Below, in pieces: positions 14,817-22,573 of a stretch of 31,784 nucleotides of DNA. How positions within the stretch are numbered: the first letter of the stretch is position 1; the number at the start of each line of letters is the position of its first letter. Source of the stretch: CAZRGV01 sp964599655 (GTDB lineage: Bacteria > Planctomycetota > Planctomycetia > Isosphaerales > Isosphaeraceae); the NCBI GenBank assembly GCA_964599655.1, contig CAZRGV010000068.1:1-31784 (forward strand). Direction: 5' to 3'. The position numbers and the translations under genes were made by a program. The notes under the pieces are model-generated. The model searched no databases, was not told the origin of the DNA, and saw only the letters and a list, made by a program, of their open reading frames with translations.

Positions 14817-16493
14817 ATGGGTTTACGGCGAGGGTTCGGCCGCCTTCCCGGTCTGATCGCGGCGGGAATGTTCCTCGTGCCCCTGCTGGCGTTGGTCGCG
14901 GCCTTGCCGCTCGACCGGGGTCCGGACGGCGAGGCTCGGGTCACGGCCTTCCCGTTGGCGCTGACCTTGCTCGACCCTTTGGTCTGGGAATGTACCCGGA
15001 ACAGCGTTCTGGTGGCGGCGGCGGTCGCCTTGGGGGCGTGGTTTCTGGGGGTTGGCCTGTCGAGGCAATCGCGTCGACGGTTCCGCGGCCGAACGCTGCT
15101 GAGGGCGCTGGTGGCGGCTCCGCTCGCGGTGCCTCCGCTGTTCGCGGCGTTGGGCCTTCGAGGTCTGGCCGAGCGATTCGACGTGGGGAACGCTTGGCCA
15201 GGCGGAGAGTTTGGCTGGCTGGCCTGGTTCTGGGTCGAGCTGGCCTGGGCGGTGCCGTTGGTGGCGGGGACCGTCAGCCGGACCCTGGAGCGGGTCGATC
15301 CGTCTTGGGAAGACGCGGCGAGGGTGGCGGGTGGCCGGAACGGCCAGGTCTGGAGGATGATCCTTCGCCCCTTGATCCGTCCCGAAGCCCTTGGGGCGGT
15401 CGGGGTGGTTTTCGGCCTGGTCTTGCTCGAACCCGGTGCGCCGCTGGTGCTTGGGCTGCGTCGCACGCTGGCCTTCCAGGCCGTTGAGGCTGCGCTTGAT
15501 CCGATCGCGCGATCGCGAGCCGCCGGTTTGGCGCTGATCGCGACGGGGCTGGCCGCGCTCGTTCAGGTGGGTCTGAGGCGATGGTCCGGGCCGCCCTGGC
15601 CCGAGGCCCTGTTCGGCCCCGAGCCGACCCCCCGACGCGCCTCGTGGTCCCGGCTGCTGGGTTCGTTCTTGCTCCTGGGCGGCTGGTCGTCGGTGGCGGT
15701 CGTACCGCTCCTCGGCCTGGCCGCCACGGCCTCGTTGGTCGATCCGATCGGCTCCTGGCGCTGGGATCGTTTCTCCACGGCGAACTTTCGGCGGCTCCTG
15801 GACGATCCCCGCGTTCACGGCTTCGCGGTCCATTCGGCGATGCTCGGGGTCGGGGTGGCCTCGATCGGCCTCGCGCTCGCCTGGCGGATCGTTGGGGGCC
15901 GAGCGTCGCCCCGGTTCGAGCCGAAAACCGTTTCCTGGATGAAGGTTATGCCACCGCTGGCGGTCGGAATCGGCCTGCTGCGGGTTCCGGGCTTGATCGA
16001 GGAGTTCGCCTCCGGCCTGGCGGGAATCAGCGGTTCGTTCGAGGGGTTGGCCTCGGCGTTTCGGGGCCTGGCCCGCGAACTCTCTCCTTTTGAAACGCCC
16101 GGCCTGCTGCTCGGCTGGTCGGTCCTCGCGACGCAGTTTCCGATGCTCCTTCGAATGGTCGGGAGCCTCCGAAGCCGGACACGACCGTTGTGGAACGAGG
16201 CGGCCTGGACCCTCGGCGCCTCACGATGGCGGGCCTGGCGAACGTTGACACTGGCCTTGCTCGGCCCGCCCCTGTTCGCGATCTGGCTTCGATTGGCCGT
16301 CCTGGCCGCGCTCGACACGGCCTCCGCCCTGGTTCTGACGCCCACGTCGATGTCGAGGACGCTCGGGCCTGGCGTGCTCGACCTCTGGCGGACGCCCGAA
16401 GCGATGCCGATGGCCGCGGCGCTCGGAGCGTCGGCCTCGGCCTTGAGCCTGCTCGCGCTGGCCTTCACGTCGCGCCTCGATCGACAAGGCTGA
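14817..16493 (+). CDS. Two-domain ABC transporter permease (ferric-ion type)
   Basis: The 558-residue membrane protein has two halves, each with about six membrane helices and one EAA loop: EDAARVAGGRNGQVWRMILR in the first half and NEAAWTLGASRWRAWRTLTL in the second. This double BPD_transp_1 layout is typical of FbpB-type Fe(III) permeases, which work with a single binding protein and one ATPase dimer; both partners lie just upstream at 11091-13412. The ATG at 14817 follows GGGAGC and GTGGGA and is placed right before the first hydrophobic segment (LIAAGMFLVPLLALVAALPL). About 1.4 kb with two opposite-strand genes separates it from the ATPase gene. Confidence 0.85.
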   Translation: MGLRRGFGRLPGLIAAGMFLVPLLALVAALPLDRGPDGEARVTAFPLALTLLDPLVWECTRNSVLVAAAVALGAWFLGVGLSRQSRRRFRGRTLLRALVAAPLAVPPLFAALGLRGLAERFDVGNAWPGGEFGWLAWFWVELAWAVPLVAGTVSRTLERVDPSWEDAARVAGGRNGQVWRMILRPLIRPEALGAVGVVFGLVLLEPGAPLVLGLRRTLAFQAVEAALDPIARSRAAGLALIATGLAALVQVGLRRWSGPPWPEALFGPEPTPRRASWSRLLGSFLLLGGWSSVAVVPLLGLAATASLVDPIGSWRWDRFSTANFRRLLDDPRVHGFAVHSAMLGVGVASIGLALAWRIVGGRASPRFEPKTVSWMKVMPPLAVGIGLLRVPGLIEEFASGLAGISGSFEGLASAFRGLARELSPFETPGLLLGWSVLATQFPMLLRMVGSLRSRTRPLWNEAAWTLGASRWRAWRTLTLALLGPPLFAIWLRLAVLAALDTASALVLTPTSMSRTLGPGVLDLWRTPEAMPMAAALGASASALSLLALAFTSRLDRQG

Positions 16494-16695
16494 CCGGATT
16501 GTCGGCATCCTCGATACGACCGGTTCGGCCGGAACGCATCGTGCGTCGCACAGGACAGAAAACCGTGCCCGAACGGGTTCGACTCGGCTGGTCGCCGGAC
16601 CGGACGCCTCGTTATGCTGGTGGGGATGCGCCCAACAGGTCGAGGCGCGTTGCGGTTCGCAACCCAGGGGACGCTCTCAAGAGGCTGTTACGTTC

Positions 16696-17838
16696 ATGGA
16701 CATCGCCAAGCTCGCGCTGGAAGACGGGACGGTATTCACGGGTCGCGCCTTTGGGGCCCGGGGCGAGGTCGATGGCGAGGTCGTCTTCAACACGAGCATG
16801 ACCGGCTATCAGGAGATCCTGACCGACCCGTCGTATCACGGTCAGATCGTGGCGATGACCTACCCGCAGATCGGCAACTACGGGGTCAACGCCGAGGACG
16901 TGGAAAGCGGACGGCCGTGGGTCCGAGGGTTCATCGTCCGGGAGCTGAGCCGCCGCGTCAGCAACTATCGCGCACGTGGATCGCTCGAAGACTACCTGGA
17001 GAAGCACGGCATTCCCGGCATCGAGGGCATCGACACCCGGCAGCTCGTCCGGATCACCCGCGTGCACGGGGCGATGAAGGGCATCCTTTCAACGACCGAC
17101 CTGGATGACGATCGCCTCGTGGCCAGGGCCAAGGCCAGTCCCGGCCTGGTCGGCCGCGACCTGGCCAGCGAGGTCATGCCCTCCGAGGCGAAAGCGTGGG
17201 AGCCCGGATTCGAAAGCCCGCTTCTGACCCACCAAAAGCCGGCCATCGAGAGGGAATCGGGCCTTCGGCCGCACGTGGTCGCGATGGACTTCGGCATGAA
17301 GTGGAACATCGCCAGGCACTTGGTCGAAACCGGCTGCCGAGTGACCGTGGTTCCCGGATCGATGCCGGCCGAGGCCGTGATGGAGTACGAGCCGGACGGC
17401 CTGTTCATCTCGAACGGACCCGGCGATCCGTCCGCCCTGGACGGGCCGGTTCGCACGATCCGAACCTTGATCCGCACCGCCGCCGAGTCTCGAGGCGTGC
17501 CGATCTTCGGCATCTGCCTCGGCAACCAGCTTTTGAGCCAGGCCTTCGGCGCGCGCACGTTCAAGCTCAAGTTCGGGCATCGAGGGGCCAATCATCCGGT
17601 CCGCGACCAGCGCACCGGAAAAGTCGAGATCACGACCCAGAACCACGGCTTCGCCGTCGATCCCGGCTCACTGCCGCCGGACGTCGAGGTCACGCACGTC
17701 AACCTCAACGACCTGACGCTCGAAGGCATTCGCCACACGCGACTTCCGGTCAACGCCGTGCAGTACCATCCGGAAGCCTCGGCCGGGCCGCACGATAGCC
17801 AGTACCTGTTCCAGGAGTTCCGACGCGCCCTGGGCTGA
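16696..17838 (+). CDS. carA: Carbamoyl-phosphate synthase small subunit
   Basis: This 380-residue glutamine amidotransferase subunit makes ammonia from glutamine for carbamoyl phosphate, used in pyrimidine and arginine synthesis. The N-terminal CPSase small-chain domain (DGTVFTGRAFGARGEVDGEV; MTGYQEILTDPSY) is followed by a class I amidotransferase domain with GLFISNGPGDPS, the nucleophile Cys274 in GICLGNQ, and His358/Glu360 in QYHPEAS. Length is normal. ATG 16696 has AAGAGG about 11 bases upstream. The large subunit gene is not in this window. Residues needed for catalysis are all present. Confidence 0.96.
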   Translation: MDIAKLALEDGTVFTGRAFGARGEVDGEVVFNTSMTGYQEILTDPSYHGQIVAMTYPQIGNYGVNAEDVESGRPWVRGFIVRELSRRVSNYRARGSLEDYLEKHGIPGIEGIDTRQLVRITRVHGAMKGILSTTDLDDDRLVARAKASPGLVGRDLASEVMPSEAKAWEPGFESPLLTHQKPAIERESGLRPHVVAMDFGMKWNIARHLVETGCRVTVVPGSMPAEAVMEYEPDGLFISNGPGDPSALDGPVRTIRTLIRTAAESRGVPIFGICLGNQLLSQAFGARTFKLKFGHRGANHPVRDQRTGKVEITTQNHGFAVDPGSLPPDVEVTHVNLNDLTLEGIRHTRLPVNAVQYHPEASAGPHDSQYLFQEFRRALG

Positions 17839-17868
17839 CGCCGCGTCCGCCCCCTCGACGCGGACCGC
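17839..17868 (+). terminator. Possible terminator after carA
   Basis: CGTCCGC and GCGGAC(C) arms form a short GC-rich hairpin right after the carA stop. No T tract follows, so this is a weak call. Confidence 0.3.
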
Positions 17869-17901
17869 CCGTTCGCCGTCCGCGCCAACGATCGAGACCA
17901 A

Positions 17902-17930
17902 TTGACGGGCCCGGAAACGGGCGTTACCCT
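17902..17930 (+). promoter_or_regulatory. Candidate purA promoter
   Basis: TTGACG (17902-17907) and TACCCT (17925-17930) are 17 bases apart. The -35 is a 5/6 match and the -10 a weaker one. The start site would be near 17937, inside the palindrome at 17935-17949. Confidence 0.4.
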
Positions 17931-17934
17931 GTTT

Positions 17935-17949
17935 CTTTGCATTGCAAAG
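17935..17949. promoter_or_regulatory. 15-bp perfect palindrome over the predicted purA start site
   Basis: CTTTGCATTGCAAAG is a perfect palindrome around a central T. It overlaps the predicted start of transcription, a typical operator position, so it may bind a dimeric repressor. The regulator is unknown. Confidence 0.45.
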
Positions 17950-17984
17950 GATAGTGACCGAGCGATCCGGAAAGTGAGACCGCC

Positions 17985-19286
17985 GTGCCATCGACTTGCG
18001 TTGTGGGCCTTCAGTGGGGGGATGAGGCCAAGGGGAAGATTGTCGACCTGCTCTGCGACCAGCACGACGTCGTCGTCCGGTACCAGGGGGGAGCCAACGC
18101 CGGGCACACGGTGGTCGCCAACGGTGTGACGTACAAGCTGTCCCTGATTCCGACGGGCATCCTGCGGCCTGGGATCGACTGCGCCATCGGCAATGGGGTG
18201 GTGATCCATCCGCCCGCGTTGCTTCGAGAGATCGAGACGCTGTCGGCCCAGGGGGTCGACTTCTCGGGCCGCCTGCACATCAGCGACCGCGCGCATGTCA
18301 TCTTGCCGTATCATCTCGAAGAGGAACGGCTCACCGAGGAATCGGCCTCGACCGCGGATCACCTGGGAACGACGAGGCGGGGCATCGGCCCTTGCTATCG
18401 CGACAAGGTCGGCCGGGTCCACGGGGTCCGGGTGGCCGACCTGTTCCACCCCAGAGAGTTTCGAGAACGGCTCGGCCGGATCGTGGCCTACAAGAACCGG
18501 CTCCTCGCGGCCATACTGCCGGATTTCACGCCGTTCGACGCCCGGGCCGTGGCCGACGAATACCTCCAGCATGCCGAGTCGCTTCGGCCGTTCGTCCGGG
18601 ACACGACGGCCTGGCTGCATCAGGCGATCCAGTCCGGGCGGCGACTGCTGTTCGAGGGGGCGCAGGGGTCGCTGCTGGATATCGATCACGGGTCGTACCC
18701 GTACGTGACCAGCTCCAACAGCAGCGCGGCGGGAATCGCGGCGGGCTCGGCCGTGCCGACGCGGCACATCGACCGCTGGATCGGGGTGGTCAAGGCGTAC
18801 ACGACGCGCGTGGGGGGCGGACCCTTTCCAACCGAGCAGGACAATCCGACGGGCGAGCGCATCCGACGCGTGGGCAAGGAGTACGGCACGGTCACCGGCC
18901 GCCCTCGACGCTGCGGCTGGTTCGACGCGGTGGCCGTTCGCTACTCGACGAGGGTCTGCGGCTCCACCGAAATCGCCGTCATGCTGCTTGACGTGCTCAG
19001 CGGCCTCGAAGAGCTGCGCGTGGCCGTGTCCTATGAAGATGAACAGGGGCGTCGCATCGACGACTTTCCGGCCCACCTGGCCGACCTCGAGCGTTGCCGC
19101 CCGGTCTACGAGACCTTGCCCGGCTGGTCGCGGGACATCACCGGCGCCCGAAGCTGGTCGGACCTGCCCAAGGAGGCGCGGAACTACGTCCGGTTCCTGT
19201 CGGAGCAGGTCCGCGTGCCGGTGTCGATTGTTTCGGTCGGGCCCGATCGTTCCGCGACGCTGAGAGTCGACGACATCCGAGAGTAG
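17985..19286 (+). CDS. purA: Adenylosuccinate synthetase
   Basis: The 433-residue enzyme joins IMP and aspartate using GTP, the first step from IMP to AMP. GTG at 17985 starts the protein just before the strand that carries the active-site loop. Catalytic Asp13 (in WGDEAKGKIVD) and His41 (in NAGHTV) sit at the same numbers as in E. coli. RRGIGPCYRDKVGR, LFEGAQGSLLDID and the GTP-binding end are present. The loop has Ala in place of the usual second Gly (GDEAKGK rather than GDEGKGK), which I believe is tolerated in this phylum. Length is normal. A promoter-like pair and palindrome lie upstream. Confidence 0.96.
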   Translation: MPSTCVVGLQWGDEAKGKIVDLLCDQHDVVVRYQGGANAGHTVVANGVTYKLSLIPTGILRPGIDCAIGNGVVIHPPALLREIETLSAQGVDFSGRLHISDRAHVILPYHLEEERLTEESASTADHLGTTRRGIGPCYRDKVGRVHGVRVADLFHPREFRERLGRIVAYKNRLLAAILPDFTPFDARAVADEYLQHAESLRPFVRDTTAWLHQAIQSGRRLLFEGAQGSLLDIDHGSYPYVTSSNSSAAGIAAGSAVPTRHIDRWIGVVKAYTTRVGGGPFPTEQDNPTGERIRRVGKEYGTVTGRPRRCGWFDAVAVRYSTRVCGSTEIAVMLLDVLSGLEELRVAVSYEDEQGRRIDDFPAHLADLERCRPVYETLPGWSRDITGARSWSDLPKEARNYVRFLSEQVRVPVSIVSVGPDRSATLRVDDIRE

Positions 19287-19355
19287 GGAGACGCCGCCGC
19301 CGTCGGGCATCGAGGTGTTGGAACCGATCGTTGTTCGAGCAAAAGAGGACCGCGC

Positions 19356-20150
19356 TTGGCGACCCACGAGATCTCTCCGGAAGGACGACAGACCCTCGAA
19401 CGGCTCGGCCTGCGTCCCGAACAGTTGCCCCGTCACGTCGCGATCATCATGGACGGCAACGGCCGATGGGCCCAGCAGCGCGGGCTTCCTCGGATCGTGG
19501 GCCATCGAACGGGCATCAAGAGCGTCCGAGCGGTGGTCGAGGAAGGTTGCCGGCTCGGTCTGGACCAACTGACGCTCTACTGCCTCTCGGTCGAGAACTG
19601 GAAGCGGCCTCCTCGGGAGCTCGCATTCTTGATGCGGCTGCTCCGGCACTTCCTGGTGGCCGAACGGGCCGAGCTGATGGAGCAGAACGTGCGGCTGACG
19701 ATGATCGGCCGTCGCGAGGGTCTGCCCGACGAGGTGCTGGCTCCGTTCGACCAGACGATGGCCGAAACGGCCGGGAACACCGGCATGACGCTCTGCCTGG
19801 CGGTCAACTACGGCGGCCGAACCGAGATCGCCGATGCCGCCCGGCAGATCGCTCGGGACGTTCAGGCCGGCCGCCTCGATCCCGAACGGATCGATGAACG
19901 CCTGTTCGAATCGTACCTTTACACGGCCGGACGGCCCGAACCGGACCTCCTGATTCGCACGGCCGGCGAGCTGCGCGTCAGCAACTACCTGCTCTGGCAG
20001 ATCTCGTACGCCGAGATCTGGGTCACGGACGTGCTCTGGCCCGATTTCCGCGCGCCGGATCTCCAGGCTGGGCTGTTGGCCTACGCGCGCCGGCTCCGAA
20101 AGTTCGGGGCCTTGCCGGCCGAGGTGGCGTCGGCCGGCCACGGAAAGTGA
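19356..20150 (+). CDS. uppS: Isoprenyl transferase (undecaprenyl diphosphate synthase)
   Basis: This 264-residue cis-prenyltransferase makes the undecaprenyl carrier for cell-wall and outer polysaccharide synthesis. The catalytic loop IMDGNGRWA has Asp33. Other family blocks are GHRTGIKSVR, LTLYCLSVENWKRP, NYGGRTEI, and the C-terminal PDLLIRTAGELRVSNYLLWQ and WPDF. The start is a TTG at 19356 with AGAGGA six bases upstream; no ATG fits. It follows purA by 69 bp and precedes cdsA, the usual uppS-cdsA order. Confidence 0.96.
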   Translation: MATHEISPEGRQTLERLGLRPEQLPRHVAIIMDGNGRWAQQRGLPRIVGHRTGIKSVRAVVEEGCRLGLDQLTLYCLSVENWKRPPRELAFLMRLLRHFLVAERAELMEQNVRLTMIGRREGLPDEVLAPFDQTMAETAGNTGMTLCLAVNYGGRTEIADAARQIARDVQAGRLDPERIDERLFESYLYTAGRPEPDLLIRTAGELRVSNYLLWQISYAEIWVTDVLWPDFRAPDLQAGLLAYARRLRKFGALPAEVASAGHGK

Positions 20151-20266
20151 CGCGTCGGGGGCGGGCGGGTCGAGGACAACGCCCAGAGAATCTGGTAAAG
20201 TGATTGCCTTCGGGGCCGTTCTCGACCGATCCACGCTTCCGACCCGCGTTGAAAGGGCCGCTGTTC

Positions 20267-21175
20267 ATGCTCGCGCATCGGATTGTGACCGGCCTTTGCC
20301 TGGTCGCCGTGTTCGCCACGGTCCTGATCGCCGACGAGTGGTTTTTTCCCTGGTATCCGCTCTGGTTCGCGCTGAGCTTCCTCGTGATGGGATGGCTGGC
20401 CCTGGAGGTCGTCGGCCTGCTGAACGCGACGAGCGCGCGGCCGTCGGGCAACACGGTCTTTGGCGGTGTGCTGGCCATGGTGGTGGCCAACTGGGCCCCT
20501 CATATCACGGTGTACCTCGTCGGCGACCCTCGGTTCTCGAGCCTCGCGCACGAGCCGGCGGTGCCGATCAACGCGCTGGCCTGGCCCCTCTGGGCGTTCG
20601 TGGGCGTGGTGATGTTTTCCTTCGTCGCCCAGAGTATCCAGTTTGTGCAGCCAGGCCGAACCATGGCGACGATCTCGGGGACCGTTCTGGCGACCGCCTA
20701 CGTGGGTGTGCTCGGCAGCTTCGTGATCCAGATCCGATGGTTCGACGGACCGTATCACGGACTGGTGCCGTTGACGGCGTTGATCGCGACGGCCAAGGGG
20801 GCCGACATCGGCGCCTACACCTGCGGTCGGCTGCTGGGCCGGCACAAGCTCTGGCCTCGGCTGAGTCCGAACAAGACCATCGAAGGGGCCATCGGTGGCA
20901 TGTGCTTCAGCGTGCTGGCGTCGGTCCTCGTGATGGGGACCGCCCGCTCGTTCCAAATTCCGACGATGAACTGGCTGGCGATCGTCGGGTTTGGCCTCTT
21001 GATGGGGGTCGTGGCGCAGCTCGGCGACCTGATGGAATCGATGATCAAGCGCGACTGCGCGGCGAAGGACGCGTCGGACACCCTTCCCGGATTTGGAGGC
21101 GTGCTCGACGTCATGGACTCGCTCCTGTTCGCGGGACCGATCGCGTACGGGTTTTTTCTTCTGTTTGGTCCATGA
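20267..21175 (+). CDS. cdsA: Phosphatidate cytidylyltransferase
   Basis: This multi-pass membrane enzyme (302 residues) makes CDP-diacylglycerol, the phospholipid precursor. About eight hydrophobic segments precede the C-terminal signature: KTIEGAIGG, GDLMESMIKRDCAAKD, then PGFGGVLDVMDS (274-285). The signature keeps both aspartates (281, 284) and the Lys-Asp pair but has Phe276 where His is usual and Val282 where Arg is usual. ATG 20267 has AAAGGG ten bases upstream; an in-frame TTG at 20204 would add 21 non-membrane residues. The position after uppS supports the call. Confidence 0.92.
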   Translation: MLAHRIVTGLCLVAVFATVLIADEWFFPWYPLWFALSFLVMGWLALEVVGLLNATSARPSGNTVFGGVLAMVVANWAPHITVYLVGDPRFSSLAHEPAVPINALAWPLWAFVGVVMFSFVAQSIQFVQPGRTMATISGTVLATAYVGVLGSFVIQIRWFDGPYHGLVPLTALIATAKGADIGAYTCGRLLGRHKLWPRLSPNKTIEGAIGGMCFSVLASVLVMGTARSFQIPTMNWLAIVGFGLLMGVVAQLGDLMESMIKRDCAAKDASDTLPGFGGVLDVMDSLLFAGPIAYGFFLLFGP

Positions 21176-21319
21176 TTGGATTTCATGGATTGGTTTGGTG
21201 CCGGAAAATCGGTCGGGCGTGAGGACGATCGGCCGTCGAAGCGTGGGTTGAGGTACGGTCTGGACGAGGCGGTCCGGTCGATCTTGAGGGGGTCGGTGTC
21301 TCGGGGAATCGACTCGACG

Positions 21320-21349
21320 TTGCGTTTTTTCCGAGCGGTTGCACATAAT
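21320..21349 (+). promoter_or_regulatory. Candidate promoter of the phoH gene cluster
   Basis: TTGCGT (21320-21325) and CATAAT (21344-21349) are 18 bases apart, with a 5/6 match for the -10. The predicted leader is about 85 bases. This is the best housekeeping promoter in the window and stands before a long same-strand series of genes. Confidence 0.5.
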
Positions 21350-21441
21350 AGGACCGACGGTCGCCCAGGTGTTGGTTGGTTCCGGGTCCGAGAGCGTCGG
21401 AGCCGGGTCGGGTCCACACCGTGGGGGACGAAGGGCATTCG

Positions 21442-22446
21442 ATGCCGGACGTGACGATCAGCCTGGACAATCACGACGAGGAGCTGGCCGTTTTTGGCAG
21501 TCGAGACCAGCTCCTGCGACAGGTCCGCGACGCTCTTCGGGTCAAGGTTCTGGCCCGTCGCGGCGAGATTCGGGTGGAGGGAGACGATCCCGGCCGGGTC
21601 GAGCAGGCGCGGAAGGTCTTCGAAGAGATGAGACGATTGTACCGCCGGCAACGTACGTTATCGTCCGGTGACGTGGCCGGCGTGATCGACTCGGTCCTCG
21701 GCGTGGCCGAAGAGGAGCGCGGCGGTCTGGTCGAAGTCCGCGAAGGCGGCCGGGTCGTTCGGGCTCGCAGTGACGGTCAGGCGCGTTACCTGAGCGCCCT
21801 GGCGGAGAACGAACTGGTCTTTTGCGTCGGCCCGGCGGGGACCGGGAAGACGTATCTCGCGGTGGCGATGGCGGTCTCGGCGTTGCGTCGCGGCCAGATC
21901 AAGAAGATCGTGCTCGTGCGGCCGGCGGTGGAGGCCGGGGAGCGCCTGGGCTTCCTTCCGGGCGACCTCGAAGCCAAGATCAACCCGTATCTTCGTCCCC
22001 TGCTGGACGCCTTGCACGACCTGATGGACTTTGGTCAGCTCCGCCGTTACATGAGTAATGACCTGATCGAGATCGCCCCGCTGGCCTACATGCGAGGCCG
22101 GACGTTGAACGACGCGGTCATCATTCTGGACGAGGGCCAGAACGCGACCGTTCCTCAGATGAAGATGTTCCTGACCCGGATGGGGCAAAACGCCCGCATC
22201 GTGGTCACGGGAGACACCACCCAGGTGGACCTGCCGTCCGGGACGATCAGCGGCCTTGCCGACGCGGTTGAGCGGCTTCGCGAGGTCCCCGGAGTGGGGA
22301 TCGTGACGCTGGGCAAATCGGACATCGTGCGACACCCCCTGGTGCAGGCGATCGTCAACGCTTACGAACAAAGTGAGTCGGCGCCCGGCGCCGAGCCGGA
22401 ATCCCATCGGCCGGAGCCGGGAGTCGATGTGACCGCCCCGGAGTGA
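21442..22446 (+). CDS. phoH: PhoH-family ATPase (YbeZ-like)
   Basis: The 334-residue protein has an N-terminal small domain (LAVFGSRDQLLRQVRDAL) that may bind RNA, and a P-loop ATPase domain with Walker A GPAGTGKT (130-137) and Walker B VIILDEGQN (Asp230, Glu231). RIVVTGDTTQVDLP completes the family signature. In many bacteria this gene neighbours ybeY, as here, with a proposed role in RNA metabolism. ATG 21442 follows AAGGG at seven bases. An in-frame GTG at 21376 would add a non-conserved tail. The C-terminus is Pro/Glu-rich and variable. Confidence 0.94.
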   Translation: MPDVTISLDNHDEELAVFGSRDQLLRQVRDALRVKVLARRGEIRVEGDDPGRVEQARKVFEEMRRLYRRQRTLSSGDVAGVIDSVLGVAEEERGGLVEVREGGRVVRARSDGQARYLSALAENELVFCVGPAGTGKTYLAVAMAVSALRRGQIKKIVLVRPAVEAGERLGFLPGDLEAKINPYLRPLLDALHDLMDFGQLRRYMSNDLIEIAPLAYMRGRTLNDAVIILDEGQNATVPQMKMFLTRMGQNARIVVTGDTTQVDLPSGTISGLADAVERLREVPGVGIVTLGKSDIVRHPLVQAIVNAYEQSESAPGAEPESHRPEPGVDVTAPE

Positions 22447-22493
22447 GGCGAGGCGGCGGCGGTTTCCCGAACCGGGGAGATCGCCGGGCCGAA

Positions 22494-22515
22494 GCCTCGC
22501 CAACGTCGGCGAGGC
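22494..22515 (+). terminator. Hairpin between phoH and the HD-domain gene
   Basis: GCCTCGCC (22494-22501) and GGCGAGGC (22508-22515) form a perfect 8-bp stem with a 6-base loop, about 50 bases past the phoH stop. No T tract follows. It may weaken read-through or protect the upstream mRNA. Confidence 0.4.
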
Positions 22516-22573
22516 GCACTCCGACGCGAAACCCGGACACCACCGGGTCGCGTGTCCGTCCGAGACGCCTTCC

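Noticed and set aside
17592..20234. 880-residue leftward frame
   Set aside because: Antisense shadow over carA, purA and uppS, all of which are recognised enzymes.
21176..21454. 92-residue frame between cdsA and phoH
   Set aside because: No ribosome site, Arg/Gly-rich composition, overlaps the phoH start, and covers a good promoter.
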